Source: an uncultured Opitutia bacterium
GTDB taxonomy: Bacteria > Verrucomicrobiota > Verrucomicrobiia > Opitutales > UBA953
Direction of reading: 5' to 3'
Assembly (NCBI GenBank): GCA_903829855.1
Contig: CAIKRN010000242.1
Coordinates: 1 to 11,366, forward strand
Length of the DNA stretch: 11,366 nt
Shown here: piece after piece, positions 1-6,869 of the stretch
Numbering within the stretch: position 1 is the stretch's first letter
Layout: each line of letters starts with the position of its first letter
The notes under the pieces: model-generated
The model's input: the letters and a program-made list of their open reading frames with translations, nothing else
Database searches by the model: none
Told to the model about the DNA's origin: nothing
Position numbers and translations under genes: made by a program

Positions 1-479
1 ATCTCCTTGCCCTGCTGGATGCCATAAGCGCCAGCCTTGTCCAAGGTGTTCACCAAGGACTGATAACGGGTAATATCATCCTCGGAGAGCTCGCGGAAGC
101 GCACCCAAGCGGTGATATCATGGGCCTCATCGATCCCCAGTGACGGACAAAGCAGGCACACGCCGGTGTGGACGGTGTGCTCCCGACCAGAAAGGCTTCG
201 AAGCATCGCACGGGACTCGGCGAGGTCGGCCGGTTTATTCAAAGCGCGCGCTCCGAGCGCGACGGTCGTATCGGAGCCAAGCACGAGCGCCTCCGGATGC
301 AGACGGGAGACCGCCGCCGCCTTCAGGCGGGCGTTGTGCAGGACCATCTTCGCCGGGTCCGTCGTCGGGTCCTCATGCTCGGTCACCGCCGCCACCAACA
401 CCCGATGCGGGAGGCCGGCCTCCCGGAGGAGTTCGGTGCGTCGAGGAGAAGCGGAGGCGAGGATGAGTTGCAGCGGCAC
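1..479 (-). CDS. maf: Maf-family nucleoside triphosphate pyrophosphatase, partial (C-terminus outside window)
   Basis: Translating the minus strand from GTG at 479 gives about 159 residues that match the Maf/Ham1-like fold from its first strand. LILASASPRR lies at residues 5-14 (the N-terminal nucleotide-binding signature). GSDTTVALG lies at 68-76 with the expected catalytic Asp at D70. LNKPAD follows at 80-85, then SGREHTVHTGV, WVRFRELSEDDITRY and DKAGAYGIQ near the window edge. Maf proteins hydrolyse non-canonical or excess NTPs to NMP plus pyrophosphate in the cytoplasm and have been linked to septum inhibition. The family is usually about 190-200 residues, so some 30-40 C-terminal residues are missing. 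The frame stays open upstream to a stop at 561-563 without any ATG. GTG at 479 puts the signature where the family has it, and an in-frame GTG at 485 is an alternative. No Shine-Dalgarno is visible. The gene is divergent from the cytochrome gene. The family is certain; dTTP/UTP versus 7-methyl-GTP preference cannot be decided. Confidence 0.9.
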   Translation of the reverse strand, partial: MPLQLILASASPRRTELLREAGLPHRVLVAAVTEHEDPTTDPAKMVLHNARLKAAAVSRLHPEALVLGSDTTVALGARALNKPADLAESRAMLRSLSGREHTVHTGVCLLCPSLGIDEAHDITAWVRFRELSEDDITRYQSLVNTLDKAGAYGIQQGKE

Positions 480-595
480 AGACACGCCTGGATTCGAACT
501 AAAAGCGGGCCCGATGACAATCGAAACACCCCCAATCGTGCCTTTCGGCTTGGGTTGCTCTTAGGCTTAATAAGGCTCTTATTAGTAACCACCCC
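480..595. promoter_or_regulatory. Divergent intergenic region (maf / cytochrome cassette A)
   Basis: These 116 bases separate the divergent maf gene and cassette A, so they should hold both promoters. The stretch 561-590 is clearly AT-rich compared with the GC-rich coding sequence around it. I see no convincing -35/-10 pair with proper spacing and no Shine-Dalgarno before ATG 596. Its clearest element is the inverted repeat at 568-584, listed separately. Confidence 0.4.
568..584. promoter_or_regulatory. Perfect 7-bp inverted repeat, possible operator or promoter core
   Basis: TAATAAG, spacer GCT, CTTATTA: the arms are exact reverse complements. The repeat ends 11 bases before the ATG at 596. 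AT-rich arms in a GC-rich genome at this place suit a dimeric regulator site or a region overlapping a -10 box. The transcript could also fold as a small hairpin in the 5' leader. Only the symmetry is observed; the function is inferred. Confidence 0.35.
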
Positions 596-3500
596 ATGCC
601 CTTGCGCCCCGCCACCCTCCTTGCGCTCAGCCTAGCGATCCTGCTGACCGGGACCGGCGTGGTTCAGGCGGCGGAGGAGGCACAGGCCGAGCAGGCCGTC
701 GCGCTGCTGGATTCCCGCTGCTTCAAGTGCCACAGCCACGCCTCCGGCAAGAATAAGGGTGGCCTGGTCATGGACAGCCTAGCTGGCCTCACGACCGGCG
801 GCGACGGTGGCACGGCCCTCATCCCTGGCGACCCAGCCAAAAGCCTCTTCCTGCAGAATATCCTCTCGACCGACCCCGAGAAGATGATGCCACCCAAAGG
901 CGAACGTCTGACGAAAGACGAAGTCTCCCTCCTCCAAGACTGGGTGAAGTCCGGGGCGACCTGGCCCAAGAGTCGCACCAAGGCTCCCGTCGCCGGCCGC
1001 TACCTCCCCGGCACCATCGGCTCCAAGGAAAAGACCTGGTGGGCCTACCAAGCCGTCAAACGCCCCGAACTTCCTGCCGGGCAGGCCGCCCATCCGATTG
1101 ACCGCTTCATCGACGCACGTCTCGCCAAGGAAACCCTCACGCCCGCCGCCGAGGCCGACCGCTCCGTCCTCATCCGTCGCCTCACCTTCGACGTCACTGG
1201 CCTACCGCCCTCCCCTCAAGAGGTCTCCGCCTTTGTTAAATCCACCGACCCACTGGCCTACGAGAAGCTGGTCGACCGCCTGCTGGCTTCGCCCGCCTAC
1301 GGGCAGCGTATGGCCCGTACCTGGCTCGACCTTGTACGCTACGCCGACAGCGATGGCTTCCGTATTGATGACTTTCGCCCGACCGCCTGGCGCTACCGCG
1401 ATTACGTCATCAAGGCGTATAACGACAACAAGCCCTACGATCGTTTCATCCAGGAACAAATCGCCGGCGACGAACTCTTCCCGGGCGACACCCAAGCCCT
1501 CACGGCCCTCGGTTACCTCCGCCACTGGATCTACGAGTATAACAACCGCGACGCCCGGAGCCAGTGGGAGAGTATCCTGAACGACCTGACTGACACCACC
1601 GGCGACGTCTTTCTCGGCGCCGGCATGCAGTGCGCCCGCTGCCACGACCATAAGTTCGACCCCATTCTACAGCGCGACTACTTCGCCCTCCGCAGCTTCT
1701 TCACCAACACCCTGCCGGTCGAGAACCGCGCCGCGTGGACGCCAAAGGAAGCCAGCGAGCACGCCCGCAAGCTGGCCGTCTGGGAGAAGGAAACGAAGTC
1801 GATCCGCGACGAGATCACTGCGCTCGAAAAGAAATACCGCGAGACCGCGACCAGTAACGCCGTAAAGATCTTCCCGGAAGACATCCAAGAGATGATCGCC
1901 AAGCCGGACGCTCAGCGCACGCCCTACGAGCAACAGATCGCCGCGCTCGCCTGGCGCCAGGTCGACTACGAATACAATCGACTCGATCGTTCGATCAAGG
2001 GTGCCGACAGCGTGAAACACGCGGACCTGAAGCGCCAGCTGGCCGAACACGATAAGCAGAAGCCGGAAGACCCGCCCTTCGTCCTCACCGTTCGCGAGAC
2101 CGGTGCACAAGGCATCGACGCGGTCATCCCGAAGAAGAACACCATCGTCCCACCCGCCTTCCTCACCGTCCTTAGTGCCCAGTACCCAGCCGAAGCCGCT
2201 AGCATCACGCCGCCCACCGACGGCACCTCCACCGGCCGCCGCACGGCACTCGCCCGCTGGCTGACCGCGCCATCAAACCCGTTCACCGCCCGTCTTGCGA
2301 TGAACCGTCTCTGGCAGCTCTGCTTCCGTCGCGGATTGACGCCCTACGCGAGCGACTTCGGCCGCCTCGGCGAACCGCCCTCCCACCCGGAGCTACTCGA
2401 CTGGCTTTCCGCAGAATTCATGGCGAAGGGCTGGGACCAAAAGGCGATGCACCGACTCATCCTGACGAGTGCCGCGTATCGCCGCTCCTCCCAGCACCCT
2501 ACCCCCAAGGAGGGCCAACTAAAGGATCCGCAGAACGTCCTGCTCTGGCGCTTCCAGCCTCAGCGCCTCGAAGCCGAGCAAATCCGCGACGCCGTCTTCG
2601 CCGCCGGCGGCGACCTGAAAACAGACAAGCAAGCTGGCCCAAGCGTCGTGTACGGCGAACCTGTTCGTAGCATCTTCACGCGCATCATGCGTAACAACCG
2701 CGACCCGCTGGCCGACGTCTTCGACGCACCACAGTGGTTCAGCAGCGCCTCGTCCCGCGACGTCACCACGACCCCCATCCAGTCGCTGCTGCTGCTCAAC
2801 AGCCCGTTCATGCTCAAGCGCGGGGAGATTCTCGCCGCGCGCATCGCCAAGGAAGCCCCCAAGGATGAAGCCGCTCAGGTCCGCCGCCTCTATCAGGTGC
2901 TCTTCGCCCGCACCCCCAACCCCACCGAAGCCGCGCGTTCCGCTGCGTTCCTCAAGGAAGTACGCTCCCAGAAGAATTCTTCAGCGGTGGCCGCCGCCGT
3001 CGCCAACGACTTCCAGCCGGAGAAGGTCCCGTTCCGCGATGGACAGGGTGCTCACCTCGACGCCGGCCACCGCAAGCCGTTCGTGGCCCGCGGTGCGACC
3101 GTAGCTGATTTCGCCCAAGGCTTCACCATCGAGGCCGTCATCGTCCCCCGCTCCGTCAGTGACACCGCCGCCGTCCGCGTCATCGCCACCCAAGTCGGCA
3201 AAGGCCAGACCGACGGCTATTGGCAATTTGGCGTCACCGGCCAGAAATCGCGCCGGGCCCCGCGCGTGCTCGTGCTCCAAGCCCACGGCCCCCTCCTCGA
3301 CGGTACCTTCGGCGAAGCCGTCCAGTTCTCGAACCTCCGCATCGAGATGAACAAGCCTTACTACGCTTCAGCCGCGGTACGCTTCGCGGACAAGAACGGG
3401 CCGGGCGAAGTGAGCTTCACGCTTAAGGACCTCGCCAACGACGACGAGCCCTTACTCCATGACCGCGTGGCCACCAGCCTCACCGGTGTCCTCACCGCGA

Positions 3501-3820
3501 CCCAGCCAATCCAGCTCGGCGGCAAAGGTGCCGACCGCGAAAGCTCCTTCCATGGCGTGCTCGATGACGTCCGCTTGAGTGCCGGCACGCTCGACGACCA
3601 AGGGCTGCTCTACTCCAATGAAGATATCAAGCCGAGCGCCCTCGGCTTCTGGCGCTTCGAGACCAAGACGGGCACGATGCGCGACTCTTCTGGTAAAGGC
3701 CGTGACCTAGCCATCGGTGAAGCTAAGGCCGCCGCCCCCGAAGCCAAGGCCGCCCAAGCGCCATTGGCCGCGCTCTGCCACGCTTTACTCAACTCCTCCG
3801 AATTCCTCTACGTCGAATGA
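596..3820 (+). CDS. Secreted di-haem PSCyt1-PSCyt2(DUF1549)-PSD1(DUF1553) protein with LamG-like insertion
   Basis: 1074 residues. An N-terminal Sec signal peptide (hydrophobic core about residues 7-20, likely cleavage near VQA-A at 23-26) supports ATG 596. PSCyt1 covers about 30-125, with a haem-c motif CFKCH at 42-46 and MMPPKG at 97-102 as a likely source of the distal Met ligand. PSCyt2/DUF1549 covers about 167-372, with a second haem motif CARCH at 346-350. Charged, helix-forming sequence lies at about 385-490. PSD1/DUF1553 begins at about 545 (RTALARWLTAPSNPFTARL; NRLW at 570-573). A LamG/concanavalin-like segment (about 810-1040; GVLDDVRLSAGTL at 987-999) separates the DUF1553 body from its usual final helix (ALLNSSEFLYVE, 1063-1074). 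The family is widespread in Planctomycetota and Verrucomicrobiota with no established reaction; electron transfer is inferred from the haem motifs. Its stop overlaps the next start, so it is co-translated with the DUF1501 gene. Domain calls are firm; function is unknown. Confidence 0.92.
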   Translation: MPLRPATLLALSLAILLTGTGVVQAAEEAQAEQAVALLDSRCFKCHSHASGKNKGGLVMDSLAGLTTGGDGGTALIPGDPAKSLFLQNILSTDPEKMMPPKGERLTKDEVSLLQDWVKSGATWPKSRTKAPVAGRYLPGTIGSKEKTWWAYQAVKRPELPAGQAAHPIDRFIDARLAKETLTPAAEADRSVLIRRLTFDVTGLPPSPQEVSAFVKSTDPLAYEKLVDRLLASPAYGQRMARTWLDLVRYADSDGFRIDDFRPTAWRYRDYVIKAYNDNKPYDRFIQEQIAGDELFPGDTQALTALGYLRHWIYEYNNRDARSQWESILNDLTDTTGDVFLGAGMQCARCHDHKFDPILQRDYFALRSFFTNTLPVENRAAWTPKEASEHARKLAVWEKETKSIRDEITALEKKYRETATSNAVKIFPEDIQEMIAKPDAQRTPYEQQIAALAWRQVDYEYNRLDRSIKGADSVKHADLKRQLAEHDKQKPEDPPFVLTVRETGAQGIDAVIPKKNTIVPPAFLTVLSAQYPAEAASITPPTDGTSTGRRTALARWLTAPSNPFTARLAMNRLWQLCFRRGLTPYASDFGRLGEPPSHPELLDWLSAEFMAKGWDQKAMHRLILTSAAYRRSSQHPTPKEGQLKDPQNVLLWRFQPQRLEAEQIRDAVFAAGGDLKTDKQAGPSVVYGEPVRSIFTRIMRNNRDPLADVFDAPQWFSSASSRDVTTTPIQSLLLLNSPFMLKRGEILAARIAKEAPKDEAAQVRRLYQVLFARTPNPTEAARSAAFLKEVRSQKNSSAVAAAVANDFQPEKVPFRDGQGAHLDAGHRKPFVARGATVADFAQGFTIEAVIVPRSVSDTAAVRVIATQVGKGQTDGYWQFGVTGQKSRRAPRVLVLQAHGPLLDGTFGEAVQFSNLRIEMNKPYYASAAVRFADKNGPGEVSFTLKDLANDDEPLLHDRVATSLTGVLTATQPIQLGGKGADRESSFHGVLDDVRLSAGTLDDQGLLYSNEDIKPSALGFWRFETKTGTMRDSSGKGRDLAIGEAKAAAPEAKAAQAPLAALCHALLNSSEFLYVE

Positions 3821-5247
3821 ACGACCCACGCTGCCATCGTGTCGAAGCGACCACCTCGCGGCGCGACTTCCTCTTCGGCGCCGGCCTTGGCCTCGGTGCG
3901 ATGGCCTTCAGCGACCTACTCGCCAAGGACATCGTCGTCCCCGCCGCGGGCACTCCCCTGCAGCCCGGCGTCGGCCGAATCAAGCCACGCGCCAAGAGCG
4001 TGATCTTCCTCTTCATGGAAGGCGGCCCGTCGCAGATGGATCTCTACGATCCGAAGCCGCTGCTCAACAAGCTCGCCGGCCAACGCCTGCCAGACAGTTT
4101 CGGCTCCGTCATCACCGCGATGGGCGAATCAAAATCGCCCCTCCTCGCCTCGAAGCGTGAATGGAAACAATACGGCCAGTCTGGGCAATGGTTCTCGGAC
4201 TGGATCCCGCATATCGCGTCCTGCTCCGATGACCTCGCGGTGATTCGCTCCTGTAAGGCCGACGGCATCAACCACTCGGCGGGCGTCTGCCAGATGAACA
4301 CCGGCTCAATCCTGGCGGGTAAACCATCGCTCGGCTCATGGATCAATTACGGCATCGGCTCTGAGAACCGCAACCTGCCCTCCTTCATCGTGATGCAGGA
4401 CAACCAGAATACGGTGATCAACGGGCCGCGCAACTGGGGTGCCGGTTTCATGCCCGCCGTCTACCAAGGCGTGCGCATCTCCGGCGGCTCCGAGCCGATC
4501 CCCAACTTGAACACGCCCGAGGCGGTCAGTGCGGACCTTCAGAAATCAAAGCTCCAACTGATTAATAGCGTGAACAAGGATTTCGCGGCCCGCTACCCCG
4601 ACCGCACTGAACTCGGTGCCCGCCTGGCTAGCTACGAGATGGCCGCCCGGATGCAGGCGGAAGCTCCCGGTGTCGTCGACCTGACCGGAGAGACGGAAGC
4701 CACGCGCAAACTCTACGGACTCGATGATAAGACGACCGAAGGCATGGGCCGCCTCTGCCTGCTCGCCCGCCGCATGGTCGAACAAGGCGTACGCTTCGTG
4801 CAGATTTACCATGGCGCCGGCTCTAAGTGGGATGCGCACGCCAAGATTGAATCAAACCACTCCGGCCTTTGCGCCTCGATGGACAAACCGGTCGCCGGCC
4901 TGATTAAAGACCTCAAGTCTCGCGGCCTGCTCGAAGACACGCTCGTCGTCTGGGGCGGCGAATTTGGTCGCACCCCGATGTCCGAGAAGGGCGACGGTCG
5001 CGACCACAACCCAACCGGCTTCACCATGTGGATGGCCGGCGGCGGCGTCAAAGGTGGCACGACCATCGGCAGCACCGACGACCTCGGCCTACGCGCCGTC
5101 GAAAACACACTCCATGTCCATGATCTCCATGCGACCATTCTCTGGCTACTCGGCATCGACAACATGGGCCTAACGTATCGCTACAAAGGCCGCCCGGAAC
5201 GCCCAACGCAGAACGAAGGCGAGCCGTATAAGAAGATCGTCGGTTAG
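3817..5247 (+). CDS. Tat-exported DUF1501 protein (alkaline phosphatase/sulfatase-like fold), cassette A
   Basis: 476 residues. The ATG overlaps the stop of the cytochrome gene (ATGA), which indicates translational coupling and supports this start. A twin-arginine signal is clear: TSRRDFLFGAGLGLGAMAF at residues 13-31. DUF1501 motifs appear in order: MEGGPSQMDLYDPK (67-80), WDAH (338-341), GGEFGRTPMSE (380-390), GRDHNP (394-399) and HDLHAT (435-440). The conserved Asp and His of these motifs (D75, D339, H341, H397, H438) are plausible metal ligands by analogy with the alkaline phosphatase superfamily. S72 of GGPSQ sits where a nucleophile or substrate contact could lie (inference). Length is normal for the family. 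Tat export suggests folding, perhaps with metal loading, before transport. DUF1501 genes routinely follow PSCyt/DUF1553 genes, so the pair probably works together in the periplasm. The substrate is unknown. No terminator is evident after the stop. Confidence 0.92.
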   Translation: MNDPRCHRVEATTSRRDFLFGAGLGLGAMAFSDLLAKDIVVPAAGTPLQPGVGRIKPRAKSVIFLFMEGGPSQMDLYDPKPLLNKLAGQRLPDSFGSVITAMGESKSPLLASKREWKQYGQSGQWFSDWIPHIASCSDDLAVIRSCKADGINHSAGVCQMNTGSILAGKPSLGSWINYGIGSENRNLPSFIVMQDNQNTVINGPRNWGAGFMPAVYQGVRISGGSEPIPNLNTPEAVSADLQKSKLQLINSVNKDFAARYPDRTELGARLASYEMAARMQAEAPGVVDLTGETEATRKLYGLDDKTTEGMGRLCLLARRMVEQGVRFVQIYHGAGSKWDAHAKIESNHSGLCASMDKPVAGLIKDLKSRGLLEDTLVVWGGEFGRTPMSEKGDGRDHNPTGFTMWMAGGGVKGGTTIGSTDDLGLRAVENTLHVHDLHATILWLLGIDNMGLTYRYKGRPERPTQNEGEPYKKIVG

Positions 5248-5350
5248 GCGGAGCCTTCGAGGGGACACGTGGGCACGGTGACATGGGGGTAAGGGGCGTA
5301 ACCGAGGACCTGAGGACACAAGGGCCAGAGGGGGCAATTAAGGTAGGTCG
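5248..5350. other. Intergenic sequence without a recognisable gene
   Basis: This is the first third of the 321-base gap between the convergent DUF1501 and aminotransferase genes. It is G-rich on the plus strand, with loosely repeated GGGGACACGTGG / GGTGACATGGGGG-like runs that hint at a decayed tandem repeat. I find no coding signature, no hairpin followed by a T-run, and no RNA gene. Confidence 0.4.
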
Positions 5351-5424
5351 TGCTCTGCTCTCTCCATGTCTTGGGTAGGGCGGGTTGTCCCCAACCCGCC
5401 GTTGACCCGATCGAGGATAGAAAC
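5351..5424 (+). repeat. Interspersed repeat, copy 1 (contains TAGGG-hairpin element A)
   Basis: This 74-base stretch recurs at 11293-11366 with only 3 mismatches. It opens with TGCTCTGCTCTCTC. From 5376 it carries the core element: TAG, a perfect 9-bp hairpin (GGCGGGTTG, loop TCCC, CAACCCGCC; 5379-5400), then the tail GTTGACCCGATCGAG to 5415. Just upstream, AGGTAGGTCG at 5341-5350 resembles the AGGTAGGGCG that precedes the other copy, so the homology probably extends further with an internal deletion. The hairpin has no T-run, so it is not a typical intrinsic terminator. It looks like a REP-type palindromic unit. Confidence 0.8.
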
Positions 5425-5438
5425 TCGCCCGAGGGCGA
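5425..5438. repeat. Small palindrome between facing repeat elements
   Basis: TCGCCC-GA-GGGCGA is a perfect 6-bp inverted repeat with a 2-base centre. It lies between hairpin element A (plus strand) and element B (minus strand), close to the middle of the composite. It is probably part of the composite repeat and not a separate site. Confidence 0.4.
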
Positions 5439-5440
5439 AG

Positions 5441-5483
5441 CTCGGTCCGCGAACGGACGGCTGAGGGCAGCCGTCCCACCCTA
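5441..5483 (-). repeat. TAGGG-hairpin element B, inverted relative to element A
   Basis: Read on the minus strand from 5483, it starts TAGGGTG, then forms a perfect 9-bp hairpin (GGACGGCTG, loop CCCT, CAGCCGTCC; plus-strand span 5455-5476), then the tail GTTCGCGGACCGAG. Within the tail, GTCCG-TTCG-CGGAC can form a second 5-bp hairpin (5445-5458). The layout matches element A (5376-5415) and the element at 11179-11216, but the stem sequence differs. With element A it makes a tail-to-tail composite, similar in design to paired REP units (BIMEs). Confidence 0.65.
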
Positions 5484-5489
5484 ATCGAC

Positions 5490-5549
5490 GCAGCCCTCAA
5501 TGCAGTCCTGTATGCAGTCCTCAATGCAGTCCTCGATGCAGACATCGAC
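5490..5549. repeat. 12-bp tandem repeat array, about 5 units
   Basis: The units are GCAGCCCTCAAT, GCAGTCCTGTAT, GCAGTCCTCAAT, GCAGTCCTCGAT and a diverged GCAGACATCGAC. Consensus is GCAGTCCTCAAT, with one to three changes per unit except the last. The array lies between element B and the 3' end of the aminotransferase gene. A period of 12 keeps an open frame on the minus strand, but nothing else suggests translation. It looks like a minisatellite; any function is unknown. Confidence 0.8.
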
Positions 5550-5559
5550 TCAACACGCC

Positions 5560-5575
5560 GTCGCGTCCCTACCTC
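5560..5575 (-). repeat. Half element overlapping the aminotransferase stop codon
   Basis: On the minus strand this reads GAGGTAGGGACGCGAC. It differs in one base from GAGGTAGGGGCGCGAC at 11175-11190, which overlaps the stop of the second DUF1501 gene. It carries TAG plus a 9-base left stem arm, but the matching right arm is absent, so only half of the hairpin element remains. The TAG of the element is the stop codon (5571-5569) of the aminotransferase. Confidence 0.5.
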
Positions 5576-6720
5576 CTCAGCTTCCCCAACTTCTCCCCCG
5601 CCGCCCGTAATGTCTCTTCCTTCTTGGCGAAGTGGAAACGGATATAGCGATGCTCAGGCTCGCGGAAGAACGATGAGCCGGGCACACCGGCCACGCCGAT
5701 TTCCTTGATCATCCATTCGGCGGCCTCGGTGTCGGTCTTAAAACCGAGCGGCGAGATATCGAGTAGCGAATAATAAGCGCCCTGCGGCTCAGTGAATTTT
5801 AAGCCAGTCTGCGCGAGGATCGAAGTGAACAGCGTCCGCTTGGCGGCGTAGAGCTGGCCGAGGCCTGCATAATAGGAATCCGGCAATTCCAAGCCCGCCA
5901 CGGCAGCCTCCTGCAACGGGGCGGCGGCGCCCACGGTCAAGAAGTCGTGCACTTTGCGGGCTTGCGCGATGACCTGCGGGGCAGCCTGCACATAGCCCAG
6001 CCGCCAGCCGGTGATCGAATAAGTCTTTGAAAGCGAGTTACAGGTGATGGTGCGTTCGAAAGCTCCCGGCAGTGCGGCGAAGTGCACGTGCGTATTCGGC
6101 GCGTAGACGATGTGTTCGTAAGGTTCGTCAGTAATGACGAAAACGTCATACTCCTCGGCTAGCCGCAGAATCGTCAGGAGCTCGTCGCGCGTGAAAACCT
6201 TGCCGCAGGGATTCGAGGGATTACAGACGATGATCGCCTTGGGCTTTTGGGCGAAGGCCTTGGCGAGTTCAGCTTCATCGAAATGGAAATCTGGCGCCCG
6301 CAGCGGGACGTAGATCGGCTCTGCGCCAGAGAGAATGGCATCGGCGGCGTAGTTCTCGTAGAACGGCGAAAAGACGATGACCTTGTCGCCCGGATTACAG
6401 GCCGTCATCATTGCGACCATCATGGCCTCCGTGCTCCCGCAGGTGACCACGAGGTGCTGATCCGGGTCGATCGCGAGGCCGCTGAAGCGATTAATCTTCG
6501 CCGCGAGAGCCTTACGGAAACGCGGAGCACCCCAGGTGACGGCGTATTGGTGATGCGGACCGCGGGTGGCTCGCTCCAAGGCCGCCAGCAGTTCCTCCGG
6601 CGGATCAAAATCCGGGAAACCTTGCGAGAGGTTAATCGCCCCATGCTGGTTGGCCAGGCGCGTCATCCCGCGGATGACGGATTCAGTAAAACCAGCGAGG
6701 CGGCGGGCAGTCGAGGGCAT
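5569..6720 (-). CDS. PLP-dependent aminotransferase, fold type I, YbdL/kynurenine aminotransferase-like
   Basis: 383 residues from ATG 6720; GTG 6768 would add 16 residues without family character. It is a cytoplasmic class I/II aminotransferase that moves an amino group between an amino acid and a 2-oxo acid using pyridoxal phosphate. Visible motifs, numbered from ATG 6720: INLSQGFPDF (29-38), GSTEAM (95-100, phosphate-binding turn), NPSNPCGK (167-174), DEPYEHIVY (198-206, cofactor-contacting Asp and Tyr), SLSKTYSITGWRLGY (229-243, Schiff-base Lys K232) and YIRFHFAKKEETL (359-371, carboxylate-binding Arg R361). The LSQGFPDF and FAKKEETL signatures resemble E. coli YbdL (methionine aminotransferase) and kynurenine aminotransferases; the true substrate cannot be read from sequence. 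Length is normal and all key residues are present. It stands alone, convergent with cassette A and divergent from cassette B, with no visible link to either. Confidence 0.93.
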   Translation of the reverse strand: MPSTARRLAGFTESVIRGMTRLANQHGAINLSQGFPDFDPPEELLAALERATRGPHHQYAVTWGAPRFRKALAAKINRFSGLAIDPDQHLVVTCGSTEAMMVAMMTACNPGDKVIVFSPFYENYAADAILSGAEPIYVPLRAPDFHFDEAELAKAFAQKPKAIIVCNPSNPCGKVFTRDELLTILRLAEEYDVFVITDEPYEHIVYAPNTHVHFAALPGAFERTITCNSLSKTYSITGWRLGYVQAAPQVIAQARKVHDFLTVGAAAPLQEAAVAGLELPDSYYAGLGQLYAAKRTLFTSILAQTGLKFTEPQGAYYSLLDISPLGFKTDTEAAEWMIKEIGVAGVPGSSFFREPEHRYIRFHFAKKEETLRAAGEKLGKLRR

Positions 6721-6869
6721 GACAGTGAGCGCAGATTGGCTTGCTCGCGACGGCAGGCAATCCCGCACGGTGGCGGGCGTTAAGGTTGACCCGACCGACC
6801 GTCCGCCGCATGAAAGAGAACCCCTAGCAAGGAACCCCAGCCCAGCCTGAGGTGTCCCCTTTATTGTCC
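6721..6869. promoter_or_regulatory. Divergent intergenic region (aminotransferase / cytochrome cassette B)
   Basis: About 150 bases that should hold both divergent promoters. A TTGACC hexamer at 6786-6791 on the plus strand resembles a -35 box, but the sequence 17 bases on (CATGAA, 6809-6814) is a poor -10. No operator-like palindrome, riboswitch or Shine-Dalgarno is convincing. The region also contains in-frame GTG starts for both neighbours (6768 on the minus strand, 6852 on the plus strand), so its true width depends on start choice. Confidence 0.3.

Noticed and set aside
481..510. tRNA-like T-arm sequence (GTTCGAATC on the minus strand) upstream of maf
   Set aside because: The T-loop matches the consensus, but the flanking stem pairs poorly, no acceptor, D or anticodon arms can be built around it, and it is not followed by CCA. 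It also does not fit a tmRNA end.
1098..1580. 160-codon plus-strand frame within the first cytochrome gene
   Set aside because: It is out of frame with the domain-bearing reading frame, and its Pro/Ser/Thr-rich composition is typical of a frame-shifted shadow of GC-rich coding DNA.
5048..5545. 165-codon minus-strand open frame across the repeat region
   Set aside because: Its start reads through the 12-bp tandem array and hairpin elements, and its end is antisense to DUF1501. The repetitive Arg/Ala/Thr/Leu composition follows from the DNA repeat.
5490..5549. CRISPR-like array
   Set aside because: The units are 12 bp, directly adjacent without spacers, and there are no cas genes in the window. 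It is a simple tandem repeat.
6721..6768. 16-residue extension of the aminotransferase to GTG 6768
   Set aside because: The family starts close to the ARRLAGFTESVIRGM segment, and the extension has no family character. ATG 6720 is preferred, though the GTG cannot be fully excluded.
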